A DNA stretch of 64,000 bases. Origin: Nymphaea colorata (taxonomy: Eukaryota > Streptophyta > Magnoliopsida > Nymphaeales > Nymphaeaceae). The number at the start of each line of letters is the position of its first letter. The stretch's first letter is position 1. Positions 1 through 11,328 of the stretch are shown here, in pieces. The stretch covers positions 4,230,001 to 4,294,000 of the forward strand of contig NC_045150.1 in the NCBI RefSeq assembly GCF_008831285.2. The letters are read 5' to 3'. The notes below the pieces were generated by a model. That model was not told where the DNA came from. It was given only the letters and a program-made list of their open reading frames with translations, and did not search any database. The position numbers were made by a program, and so were the translations under genes.

Positions 1-194
1 TTCAAATCTTCATGGTTAGACAACGGAAATGAAGAGCCCTTGATAGACACTAAAAAGGGCTGTTTATGTTCTCTATGGTCTAACTCCACCTAATCAGCTG
101 GATTTTCCAGCAACCAGGAATTTAATTTTCTTTAATGGAACTTTCTATATTGTTTTGTTTCCTTATAATTATATATATATGTGTGTGTGTGTGT

Positions 195-320
195 ACAGTC
201 GTTCCTGTACCCAAATTTTTTGAAAGTCCTCTGCACCCGTAACCATACCGAAATCCATACCGGCACCCATACCTGCACCTATGTGACGTAGCTTCACATG
301 CTTACTGTCACCCATGTTAC
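195..320. repeat. GGTAC/GTACC-rich dispersed repeat, copy 1 (in a starch synthase intron)
   Basis: This intron stretch repeats words such as CACCCGTA, CCATACC and GCACCCATACC and ends in CCTATGTGACGTAGC. The same vocabulary and the same CCTATGTGAC end occur at 33079-33370, and reverse-oriented words occur near 42525-42605. I read it as one arm of a short non-autonomous DNA element. Only the 33.1-kb copy looks complete. Confidence 0.4.
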
Positions 321-406
321 ATGGATTCTTCATTTGATACTTGTTGCCCACATATGCTGAACATAGAGTCATTTATGTTGTCTTCTTTGTTCTTACTAAT
401 ATGCAG

Positions 407-3400
407 TGAAGAATTGTCCCACATGCTTTATGCAGCAGCGGATATGGTTCTTGTTCCTTCCATGTATGAGCCTTGTGGACTTGCACAAATGATTGGAATG
501 CGTTATGGAGCTGTATGTACATCTTTCTTGGCCTTTTATGCCTATATGCTAGATAATTGTGATCAACGTGCCACTTCCGGAAACTATTTTGGTTGCAACT
601 TGAGTTGGTGGTGACTTTTTAAGTGGTATTCTTGAATCTTGATAACTGTTTTCTATCGAGTAAAAAAGACCGGTAAAAAGAAACAATTTAAAGAAGAGAA
701 TAAAACAATTTTGTGAAGAAATATCTGTATCTCCTTGCCATAAACATAGCCGTAAATCAATATCTGGGTTTGTTAAGCATGTATATAGCACAGAAGCAAG
801 ATTTTTCTGATTGGAGCAATGACATAATTAGAAGTACATACACAAAGAGTTAATTTTTAAGCCTATAGACCTTTGTTAAGTGTGGAAATCAATGTGCTGG
901 TTCGTTTTCTTCCTTGTATAGATATCAAGTTGGAGACACAGCTAAGCAAGAGTGGCTTGTTAAGAAATATAACTGTTGTATGTCATGATTATTTTTGAAG
1001 AGCATGCTTATATAGTGGCTAGATGATGCATGGCCATGGTTTTGGAGTTATCGTATTAGTGTGAAGTGTTACTCATAATTTGTTCATGTAAGAGGCATTT
1101 GGGACCAGTTTCTTGAGTTTAGAATGTCTCCATTTCAAAATGTTATTTTCCTCTCTCCTTTCTCTCCCGTATGTTGATATCTTAGCAGAGTTCTTCAATC
1201 ACTTCAGTGACCTACTGCCATTTTTCCTTCCACATGTCTCCAGTTCTTTTCTTTTGTCCTTGAATGTTTCATAAGGATTAATATTTTTAAGAAAATATCA
1301 TATATTTGCCAAGCCATTAGCTCTGTTATTTAGGATAAATTTTCCTCTTATAATGACTGTAAGAAAAGTATGAATATGAAGGATCTGCTTAACATGGTTC
1401 AATCTGACTCTGTGGTTCATGAAATCTTAATGTGGAGATATGAAGCCTTCCTGGACTGCTTCCACACAACAGGCCAACTTGTTTAAATGTTTGGTACTCT
1501 TCAGAGAGTGCTCTTGTGAATGCCTTTTCCTTTCTCCCTAAGAGTGAAGAGAAAAGTAGCAGCAGCCTTAATCACCTGAAAGTGCATATTTGATTTTAAT
1601 AATCAAAGATTGGAGTGTGGTGATGAGCTGATCTCATAGAGCAGTTTGCTTTGATAGTGAAGCCAGTGATTTTGTCTTCTTTGTTGTAACTCTTAGTTCC
1701 TGTCTCTATTGTCATGCATCCAAAGTCAAAGTTTAGTTTGAATTTTGAAAAGTATTCATGTTTTTTTTTTTTAATGAAAAGAAGAAAGTTTAGATTTATT
1801 GTAACATCATGAACATGACTAGGAATGGTTGCATGTCCACAAGATTTGTAATGAATGGTGTCCACAAATATTTGTATGCTTATAGTCATTCTGGCAGAAA
1901 TAGAAGTAGGCTGCAGTGCAGTTGCTGTTAAACAGGAAAAGCATCATTTACTTTTTCATTAGTGGTTGTTTTGGTACTTATAATATTCAATAATTCCTTA
2001 AATGGCTGACATTATTTTATCCTGTACTGTCAGATTCCCATTGTCAGGAAAACAGGTGGTCTTGCAGACACCGTGTTTGACTTGGATGATCAATTAAACA
2101 CTGAGAAGGCTAACGGGTACTTCTTTGTGTGCTTGAAGAAACAATTAACAAAACTAGATGGAATTATATACATTGCATCCGAGCTCTTTTTTGGTCTTGC
2201 AATTTTGGAAGCAATCTTGGATGATCAATTTTGGTCTTGCAATATGGAAGAAATCCATATACCTTTTTGCTTAGTGAGGGCCATCTGACACAGAGCGGTT
2301 TATAAATATGGAGTTAGATTGGCCCTCAGGGCATGGGCATTGGCGGCCATCATCTTGTCTTTGTTAGTTCAATCATTCATATGCAATCAGAATATTCACA
2401 AATATTAAAAAAGAAAATCTGGCTTTTGAATGTGTAAGTTGGATTTGAGGCCCCGAAACATAAGACCACTGAAATTTTAATCTTCATTGAGTTTGATCCT
2501 CATAGTGTGATGTTTGGTTGGTTGAACTATATATATATATATATATCTGTGTGTGTAAGAGAAATTAATGAATACCAGACCACTTAGGTAGGAGACAAAA
2601 ACCATACCTCTTAGTTTTGTATTAAAAAAATATTGTAAACAAAATATGAACATCCTAACCTGTTCATAAACAGTAATTCAATGTAAATCATGTTTTAATT
2701 CAAGTTATTTTGCAAAAAGTTTTGATTTTTCTACTATCAAAATTTTGATGCTATAAGACCCATTCATTTTTTTATTATTAAAAAAACATGATTAAAGTAA
2801 AAAGTGGCTAAAAATTAAAAATTTGTCATCGAAAGCACCCTAAATCGTTGCTAAAAGCTCTATGAACTGCTGCCAATGCTCCTGTAGTGACTATTTTTAG
2901 CTGACAGTTTTTAATTTTCAGTTGTCTGCTTTGTATTTCCTTTTTTCACTTATTAGAGAACATGATCCATGATACTGTTCTTAACATTTTTATTGTCCTT
3001 GTCAAGGTTTGTATTTGAAGGAATAGATGAAGGGTCGTTGAACAGGGCGCTTGAACGGGCTTTCACTTTATACAACGAAAGTAAGCTTCCTCATCCTTAT
3101 GAAAAGGAAAAAGTAAAAAGCTTTTCCTATATTTTTCTTGGACTCTGTCATTTAAAATTGTTATAGGTCCTTTTGATGCATCATTTCAGTGCCCAATGCA
3201 TGGTTAGTATTTTTATTCGCCATTGTGATGACTGTCTGTGTCTATATGCAAGTGTGCATGTAATTCATTAGCTTACTAATTTTGTTTTTTTCCCTGCACT
3301 CGTTTAAACGTGGAAAGTGGAAACATGATTATTAATTTTGTCTTCTCACTGTGGTGTACATAACTAACATGGAAACTTTTTATTAATGGGCATACAGATC

Positions 3401-3510
3401 CAAGTGCATGGAGCGAGGTTGTTTCAAGGGTTATGAAAATCGATAATAGTTGGGATAACACGGCTAGGAAATATATCGAGGTCTACAACAGTGTAAGAGT
3501 AAGATTATAG
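407..3510 (+). CDS. Starch synthase (GT5), last four exons, 5' part outside the window
   Basis: Starch synthases transfer glucose from ADP-glucose to growing alpha-1,4-glucan chains in plastids. Four exons are supported by GT/AG borders and an unbroken frame: 407-512, 2034-2116, 3007-3080 and 3398-3510 (stop TAG). The first encodes [12 protein letters not shown] followed by the GT5 signature [10 protein letters not shown] and MRYGA. The second gives [15 protein letters not shown], which contains the C-terminal KTGGL motif of the nucleotide-sugar site. The third gives [19 protein letters not shown], and the fourth ends in [11 protein letters not shown]. Exon lengths 106, 83, 74 and 113 join in phase. 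The end is short, without a long C-terminal tail, which reminds me of the SSIV/SSV group, but the class is my inference. The N-terminus, transit peptide and KXGGL loop lie left of the window. Introns are 1,521, 890 and 317 bp. Family assignment is firm, class is not. Confidence 0.9.
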
Positions 3511-4316
3511 TCATTTAGTGTTCCGATGTATGGTTATGTGCATGAGAAACAGATGCATGATATATTAATTGGGATGATGTAAGTGGGAAAAGATTTGAGA
3601 ATGCTCCTGTAAGTTCAGTATATAAATCATTGGTTCTTTTCCTGGCAGATGTTGTATATTCCTGTAGTATTTCTCAAATCACTTGTTTGCAGCCTTCAGA
3701 TGCATTTGCTACTGTCAGTAGTACTTAATTTAGAGTTATGTTTCTCACATTAAGATCATTGAATTCTCCCAGGAAATGTTGTCTGGTCCATAATGAAATG
3801 TATCTTAAAAAGTCATTATGAAAATGCAGAAAAAATAAGAAAGAGAATAGGGGAAATCAAGAAAATTGCAATTCCTATGGACCAGGCAATGTTGTCTCGC
3901 CCATGATGCAATCGTGTTCACCGGAACTGAGAAAAGAAAAAATCGTCTGCAAGGTAGGGCTCGCGAGAGGGAAGGAAAGGAAAAATACCTTGTCACTGGA
4001 AGTCACCGGATTCTGGAGAACGCCAATATCATTCCTCAGGTGGGTGTTCCAGACCTTCAACCTGCTCGTGTAATGAGGGTTTATTTTGCAATATGGTACG
4101 TGGAAATGAACCGTTTTTTTTTGCAAAAATTTGGAAAAGAACTGCATGGATCCTGTCATTATTTGCACTTCCGAGCAAATCAGCATTAGGCATTTCATAC
4201 CACCTGACAGCTTAGCGGAAATTTTGTTTTCATGTAAGTTTTGACCGATTATGAGTAAACGAAGGGGAAGGTGAACAAGGTCAGTTCTGGATCAAATTTT
4301 GGATCCTGTCATTTAA
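3511..4316. other. Starch synthase 3' flank with an unexplained sense/antisense ORF pair
   Basis: The 3' UTR should start directly after the TAG; no strong poly(A) signal stands out. From 3866 to 4198 a GC-richer island has two almost completely overlapping 107-codon frames, 3866-4189 on + and 3875-4198 on -. Neither resembles a family I know. The island may be a transposon or gene fragment. I do not call a gene here. Confidence 0.3.
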
Positions 4317-4500
4317 GGACGGATCCAGAAATTTTTCATGAGGGAAGTTGAATTAAAGTTTCTAAATTTTGACTAGAGTTGAAATATCATTTTTCAAAAT
4401 TTCAAACGAAATCTTCTAAAATTTTACATATAAATTAAAAGAAAAACATATTTGAGGTGGGGTCAAGGCCCATGCGGCCCTCCTTGGGCTCCACCCCTGC
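4317..4500. mobile_element. Possible short inverted-repeat element (MITE-like)
   Basis: The stretch begins GGACGGATCCAGAAATTT and ends with GGGCTCCACCCCTG. The ends are loosely complementary (GGxxGGATCCAG against a reversed GGGGTGGAGCCC), and the middle is AT-rich. That is the usual look of a small, widely dispersed plant repeat with CAGGGGCGGAxCCAG-like ends. The ends are eroded and I could not define a target duplication. Confidence 0.3.
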
Positions 4501-4639
4501 TGCCATTCTATTGCCTGGACTTTTCTTTGGTGTTTTATGTCCTCAAGGCCCATCCCCAATTAGAATCCTAGGTTGGATATCTAATCTAATTTGGTAAATA
4601 ATACTTTTCGATATTTCTACTTATATCTAATTCAAAGTA

Positions 4640-5720
4640 CTTAACAAGATTTTAACTCCTACATGTCATAATATTTGGTTCCATTGTGCATACATATAAA
4701 ATTTGTCGATCTTGCATATAGACCATTTGGAAATTAGCATGCTTAGGCCTGTTTCTACCACATGGCAACTTTTCCTTTCAACTATACCATTTTGTTCATA
4801 CATGTACAGACATGAAAATTGATGTACTATGGCTTGCAATTCAAGAAATTGTAGGAAATCCTTTTCACAAAACTCACCTCCATTGTCCAATTGCATGGTT
4901 TTAATTGAAGTACCCAACTATTTTTTCACCATACATTTGAAAATAACAAAACATTGATGCGCATCTGATTTTCTTTTTAGTGGAAAAAACTACAAGAACT
5001 AAAAAAAAAAATATCCGTCACTAGTAGAAAAAACTTGTATCGTTTTCTAGATAAAATAGAGGCTGGTCCCCAAACATTCATGTGAATAAGTTCTAAAACT
5101 CTTGAAGCACAAAAACTTAGACAACCGACATTAAAGTTGCTAATCAAGCATTGCTGGCATACGGTTGTTGTCTTGTTGACAGTCGTAGTTCATTGAAATA
5201 AGATTAGAGAACTAAGTAAAGCAATTATTGTTTTGTTGGGATGCCATCCTTCATTTGTCCCTCAAACTGTTTTTGACTGCTGCACCGAGAAGGCCCTCGA
5301 TATCTCCATTAGATCCTAAGTTCACTCGAACTTGCTAGGTATAATCCGTCATGCGACTTCAGACCTTTGAGCAGAACCTTGTCGGTCTTAAGATCTTTTA
5401 TAACAAATTCAGAAGGAGCAAACCAAAATACACAATTGTTGTCTGAAGTGAAAGTTCCCACATAAATTAATTATTTGCAATTCACTCCACATATATATGT
5501 TAGTTTCATAATAAAATTTGTCCCTTGAATGTTGACTGGCAGATCTTCTATATGGGATACAGGGGAGGAACTTACCGCTGACCGCCATTACCAAATCTGA
5601 ACCAAAATAAGTCTGCTTATTTTTCGTATTTTCATCACTCTTGACAACATTGTTGGTTGCCCTGGCGTTGGGATACCAATATTCATCTCTTGAGTCCTGC
5701 AATGTCATGGAGGAAAAAGC
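4640..5720 (-). pseudogene. Ty1/Copia retrotransposon relic, protease to integrase core, antisense
   Basis: Read on the minus strand, 5708-5409 gives a Copia protease-like stretch (EYWYPNARATNN, then GSDLVMAVSGKFLP). The catalytic D-S-G-A-T position reads N-A-R-A-T, so the aspartate is lost. Further on, 4917-4666 gives an integrase core piece with the second Asp in MQLDNGGEF and the Glu context QNGIVERKS. The part between is broken by stops and frameshifts. No LTRs are recognisable at either side. It is an old, dead insertion between the starch synthase and BUD13. Confidence 0.75.
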
Positions 5721-7380
5721 TTTAGGGATATCAAAATAGGATTTAGTTGTTTTTCTTGATTGGTGAGAAGAACATAGAGCTTGGCAAATGGCAGTGACTT
5801 AGCTGAGTGTTTGCATTTCAAAATTCATTTTGTTTTTTTTTTAGTGTTTTAGAAAAAAAATACTATTGTTTTTAAAAAGTAAGAGAAAATGACTTGTCCA
5901 TCAATAAGAGGCTTGGCCATTTTCGATGCCTTTATCAAAAGCAATTTGACCAATAACTAGCCTCTTTGTTTTTCATATTCCAACATCTTTTAGGTGATAT
6001 CTTAAATCTTATACGCATGCGTGCTCAGTTTTTTTTTAATGATTGAGAGAGATTTGAAAAGATTTAAATAGCAAATATAGTGTTCTCATAGTAAAACTAT
6101 GGACTTAGGGGTATTTTAATGAAGTACCCCGATTGATAGCAATCATGAAGAGAAGGGTTTGAAATATAGAAATTTCGAGTAGCTTTGAAAGAGAGACCGT
6201 TCGAAATGGTTTGAGTTCTTCAAATGCTTGTCATTAGAACTTAAAAGAAAGAAGACGACAAGTTAATTTTGTATTTCAAAAATAACTTTGCAAAATTATA
6301 ATTCTCAATTTATTTTGGTTTAAGAAAAACATGATTTGGAAGCTTGTTTGCAATTTATTTGCTTTGCAAAATACGACGTCAGCTGCTCATCGTGCTTCGA
6401 AAAAATATGGTTTTCAAAATGATTTCAAAAAACCATGCTATGAAATGAAAATGAAGGGACCTCATGTAAACTGATTACATGCATAATAGTTAAAATTCAT
6501 CATAGGACAAAAGGGGAGAGGTTTTGCAATATTAGAGAAGTTTGAAAAGAACTTGATTTGTTGAAAAAATGAGAAATTATCATGATTTATTTGAGAAAGT
6601 GTTTTCCTTAAATATGGAGGCACTTGTATCGCTTTGAATCTAATTATTTGAGCAGTTGATTTTAACTTATCAAGGTAAACTGTTGAATAAACATTTTTTT
6701 ATCTTATGTTGTCACGTATAAGTATTTTTCTAAACATCACATTTAAAAAAAAAATGTAGCTTCAAATGTTTATTATTTTTACTTTTTATGTAGTCTTATT
6801 TTGTAATACCTTATATTATCGAATTTTAAATTATTAATATATTTTGAAAATTTTCTTGCAAAAAGGTTGAAACATCACTACATTTATTATTGATAACTTC
6901 TCTAAGAAATATTGAAATGCCGTAGGATTTATTATTGTTAAGATATTTTAAAATATTGAAATCATACAATTTATTATTGCTAAATTTGTTAAAAAATTAA
7001 ATTTGTAATTTTGAAAATCATAAAATGGGAAATATAGCTGTTTTTTTTTTTTCAACTTCTATGGACAAGTAAAATAACATACAAAACATGTATATGTTTG
7101 AAAGTTAACAATATACGTACATATTTTATTGGATGTAAAACATTCAAACCCACCCTAAACACCTAATTGTCTACTACTAAAAATATGAAGTTAAAATATT
7201 TTCTCAAATTATTAATTAATAAGAAAATTCATTTGTGGGGGAGAAAGAGATATACGATCCTTCTAACTCATTATTCAATATTGGTTAGATTAAAAAAATG
7301 AAAAAAATGAAGGGAAAGATAGAAATCTATTACCATCAAAACAAACAAACTAAAATAAATTATTTTCGTTTCTTTGCTGG
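5721..7380. other. AT-rich intergenic DNA, no gene seen
   Basis: Long A and T runs, frequent stops in all frames and no domain I recognise. There is no convincing inverted-repeat boundary or LTR. It separates the Copia relic from the GC-richer region upstream of BUD13. Confidence 0.5.
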
Positions 7381-7469
7381 GAGGTAGGCTAGCCACCTTT
7401 ATTGTCAAAAAATTATATTTACATGAAAAAACAGTTGACGCAAAGCAGGAAAAAAACACAGGAGCAACC

Positions 7470-8239
7470 TTTCATTTATATAAAAATAAAAGATTCACAC
7501 TTTTTTTTTTCGTTTCCTCTACGTTTCTTTCTATCCATAAAATTTTTTATGATATTTCATTATTTCTTTTACCATCGTTTCCCTTCCAGCCATTTTTCCT
7601 ATTTTCTCTTTCGTTTTCCTTTCAATTCCTCAAAACCCTTTCTCTTCATTCCATCCAAACACACTGTTGATCGGTTTTTCTCCTTTCTGCAGCCTCGCCT
7701 TTTCCTCGGCTGTTCTGGGAGGTGTTCGATAGGCATGGATTCTACCGTTGAAATGGAACCCAAATCCATTTCTACAGAAGAATAGTAACGTCCAACACAA
7801 CATTGAAAAAGAATACCGGAATTTTCCGGGGAGTGTCCAGGATTTGTTTCCAGAGTTTGGTAGCACCGGGCTGTTTGGCTCTCGCCCGAGCGGAATTTTG
7901 CCCGCTAGGGCACCGCCAGGGCATGCTCTTCCCTTCCCGCGACTCCCTCGCACACCACCGTAGCCACACCGCCGGCCGCGACGATCATCTCCTTGCCGGA
8001 GGCTGCCATCAAGCATCCAGATTGTGTTTCCTTACCTGCCCACTGCTGAGCAGCACCGCTACCAGGCGGACTCCAACTCCGGCGCAGCAACAGATACCAG
8101 CCCTCATCCTCCTCACGTTCCTCACATTGTGTTACCATTCCTCAACGCCGCTACGCAGGGCGCAACACTGGTCCACGGCTGACAGCACCACCAAAGCTGA
8201 TCATTCTACCATCGGCAGGCACGTTGTTTTGCTCTTCCT

Positions 8240-8288
<49 letters not shown>

Positions 8289-8800
8289 GTTCAATGTAGG
8301 CTGGGCAATCAGGTATTTCGTTGCTTCTGTTTGGTGCCTGTTACTTCTTCTCAATTTATTGGGTGTAGTAGATTGGACATGGGGATTTTGTTTTCGGTTT
8401 TTGCTAGTTTGGGTGTTGTTGAGGGTTTTTTGCAATATGAAATAAATATGTGAATTCCAGCGCTCCTTTCCCCATTTTGATAATGAGAATTTGGGGTTGC
8501 TGGCTCTGATTCTCGGAAGAACAAAGTTTCGTTTAGGTTTTGTTTCTCTCAAGGTTCTCTCTCTTCCCAACTTGCGGCTGAAAGACAAGTGCTAATGCCG
8601 CCGGAAGCTTTATCTCGCGGGCGCCGGTCTCCCTCTGTGGTTCCCTTCCCCGCTTTCTCTCTCTCGCGCTCAGGGGTACGGAGAAGACTGCCGTTAATCT
8701 TCTCCTTGTTGCTTTCTCTTTTTTCGCCACCGCTCACCTTTCTCTCTGTCTGCCGTCCCCATCTACTTGCTCGCTGTCTTGGTTGGCATAAGCATAGCAT
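7470..8800 (+). promoter_or_regulatory. Probable BUD13 promoter and 5'-untranslated region
   Basis: A TATA-like word (CATTTATATAAAAATAAA, about 7470-7490) is followed by about 1.2 kb that is clearly GC-richer than its surroundings, with pyrimidine tracts and ACCCTTTCTCTTC-type leader sequence. Open frames here occur on both strands and none has a recognisable domain. A long 5' leader intron is plausible, because an acceptor (GAATGCAG) sits just upstream of the BUD13 ATG at 11329. Parts of 7716-8024 look like the inverted-repeat elements in intron 3, so some of this island may be transposon-derived. Transcript ends are not determinable by eye. Confidence 0.35.
8238..8284. repeat. (CT)n microsatellite
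   Basis: An uninterrupted CT dinucleotide tract of about 46 bp in the GC-rich region upstream of BUD13. CT tracts are common in plant 5' leaders. It also generates spurious Ser/Leu-rich frames, which I ignored. Confidence 0.9.
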
Positions 8801-8834
8801 GTCATTATGAATGACTGCGCAGCGTGTTGAAATT

Positions 8835-8992
8835 TTATCATTACAAGCTGTGTGAAGTATGGCGAATTGATGATTGCACATAAATTGATCGATGAAATGT
8901 CTCAGAAGGAAGTCGTATGTTAGGGAACTTGTTGATCGTGGGCTATATGAAAGGCAAGGATATGAATTCTGTGATGGCATTAGAATGCGAAA
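8835..8992 (+). pseudogene. Pentatricopeptide repeat (PPR) gene fragment, frameshifted
   Basis: PPR proteins bind organellar RNA through tandem 35-residue helical repeats. Here one frame reads TSCVKYGELMIAHKLIDEM followed by SQKEVV. After a one-base shift near 8921-8925 another frame reads GNLLIVGYMKGKDMNSVMAL. Together these have the spacing of one PPR repeat and the start of the next (CG..L.A..LFDEM..KDVV.W..LI.GY...G....A). Only about 50 codons are present, no start or continuing repeats were found, and the frame is broken, so it is a dead fragment. Its parent gene is not in the window. Confidence 0.6.
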
Positions 8993-9670
8993 GGTTGTTT
9001 TTCAGCAAAGAACTTATTTGGTATTTTGCATTCACAGTTTTAGTTTTCAGCAGCCATCATTTTTCTCTTCCTTCTTCAAATCACGTCGCTCAGTGAATTA
9101 GTTTGCTTCTAACTACTCATGCTCAGTTGGCTGCTTTGAAATGTAGACAGAGACTGTAAAACTTAGAAACTTAATTATGTCTTTCTGTGGTTTATGTTTC
9201 TAATGGCAGTCATCTTGTGAAGCTTTTAGTGGTTATTTGCCTGAGCTAATAATTTTCAGTCTGGCACTGTTTAGGGTTGAACTTTTTTTGTGCTAAAATA
9301 AATAAGTGAACAAATTAGCTTGTAGTTTCTCATTTTTGTTTGTAATTATACCTTTATAAGAGTTTGGAGGAAGCCTTAGCTACAAATTTTCACAATAATT
9401 GAATGCCACAAAGTCTGTCTTCGCAGGAATGGGCAGGATCACAGACTTGGCAGGACTTACTGCTCTTTTATAATTTTCCTTTTTGCTTTTTAAATGTTCA
9501 CAGAATGTTTACAATTATCTTATGAACAATCCAGGCACTGACAAATGTTTAACCCAGCTAGCCTTGTGGAAAGCAACTGGTCTTGTACCCCATGTAGGAA
9601 ACATGCCGAAATTAAGCTCAGCTCAGAACTATCTTACTGTGGCATTTCTGTTCAAAGTAATATGTGCAGT

Positions 9671-10000
9671 GTTGTACGTATCATACGATACGGAGCCGTA
9701 TCGTACGATGCGTATCGTATCGAACGTAAAATACGATACGATACACCTCCCGTATCGTACATTTACGATACAAAGCACCGTATCGTACGATACGGCACGA
9801 TACGTTACGATACGACACGATACAGGTACGATACAATAATTTTTATTGATTTTTTATTATTGTTTGAGAATTTTTATATTTTTTCTGATTATTTTTTTTT
9901 TAAAAAAAGAAAACGATACGGCTACGATACATTACGATATTTTACGATACAGCGTATCTTAAAGCCAGACCGATACGGCTTACGATACGCTTTTTACAAC
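9671..10000. mobile_element. CGTATCG-rich non-autonomous element, copy 1
   Basis: The element begins GTTGTACGTATCATACGATA and ends GATACGCTTTTTACAAC, giving short GTTGTA/TACAAC inverted ends. It is filled with dozens of TACGATACG and CGTATCG words and an AT-rich centre. A longer copy with the same two ends is at 40736-41423. The repeats encode only RYDT-like nonsense frames. It resembles a MITE with tandem subterminal motifs; the superfamily is unknown. Confidence 0.6.
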
Positions 10001-11328
10001 ATTGAATATGTGTACACAATTATTTCCTTCCTTTTGGGTTGCTCCGTTTCTTGTCTAGTTTGTCTGGTTTGAGTTTTGACATTGGAAAACCATGATAAGA
10101 TGGAGCAAATAGGACTGTTTAACTAGAAATTCAACATGGCTTGTAAAAACTGTAAATTGGTAATTTGGGTGACAAGATCCATGATAAGAAGGCACATGAA
10201 GATTGGGTAATAAGGTATCTGATTTAAGAGGAAAAAGAAAAACTGTCACTCCTAGTGAATAAAGGCGGAGACATGTATGGATAAATGTTGTTGTAGTCCA
10301 TAACATCCTGGTTTTTTCATTATTTTATATATTTTACTAATTTGATCATGGAGCTTATGTGTCATGTCATTCAAAATTATGCCTAGCCTCATGTAGGCCC
10401 AACACCTCACTTTGCCTAAAAACCTCCAGCAACATTGTTACCACACTGTAGGTGAGAATGTAAGTGGTGTTCTGTGGCAGGCTTGGTCCCATGATTTATC
10501 AGGCTATACAGTGCACTCAAATAGTTGGTTCAGACCTAAACATTTAATCTCCTCCAGTTCTTGTGCTGTAAGTTTGAGTTGCAAGATGCAACTTGTTCTG
10601 ACCAGTGAGATGTAGAAACTATGACCGGCACAACCCTTTCTCATAAAACATGATCACTGAATTTGCTAGGAACAATATGGAAGCAGACCATTCAAATACC
10701 TTTTAGCTTAGTATGTGGCAAAATCTGGATCTGTATTAAATTTTTTACACCTGGTTCAAAACAATTTAAACTTCATTCAACCCGTTTTGCCTAGTGCCTT
10801 TACATAATTATTTGCAAAATGGGAAGTGCATGCACTTCAAAACTGAAACACTTTTCCTATTACCATTTTTTCCTTTTCCTTTTCCTTTTCTTCGTTCAAT
10901 TGTTTCCCTCCTCTTTTTTCCTTTTGGGATCTTCAAATGATAGAGAGATTCACCATCCCAGTGAGGGTTTATCCTAAGATTTTTGTTCTGTCGCTATTCC
11001 ACTGAGGCAATTTTTTGGAACCCCATCTTTTATTTCTTCTTTCCTTCATTTTTTCTGTTTTTTTTTTTAAAGATATTGGGGACTATGGATTAGAGGGGCA
11101 GATTTATTGTTTGATATGAGGATGATTCTGATAGCCTAAAATTTTAGAATGCTATTTTCCAAAACCAACAACTATATGAGTACTTTTTATTGGCTAAATT
11201 TGTCTTGGGAATCGTTGCTTTTAGATCTAAATTTTGTATATGGCATGCTTTTCATTAAAGAAATTCATCTGTATGAATTGGTGCTGAATGCAGTGGGACA
11301 TAACATGTTCAAGTAGAAGAGAAGACAG
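10001..11328. other. BUD13 5' flank or leader intron
   Basis: AT-rich with pyrimidine runs (TTTTCCTTTTCC near 10870) and no recognisable coding potential. An AG acceptor with the context GCTGAATGCAG about 35 bases before the ATG makes a leader intron likely, with a short untranslated stretch before codon 1. Confidence 0.4.

Noticed and set aside
7803-8453. 216-codon plus frame through the CT microsatellite
   Set aside because: It depends on the low-complexity (CT)n Leu/Ser run, has no known domain, and several alternative frames on both strands are equally open in this GC-rich patch.
9483-10072. 118- and 175-codon frames rich in RYDT
   Set aside because: They are translations of the TACGATACG repeat element, not genes.
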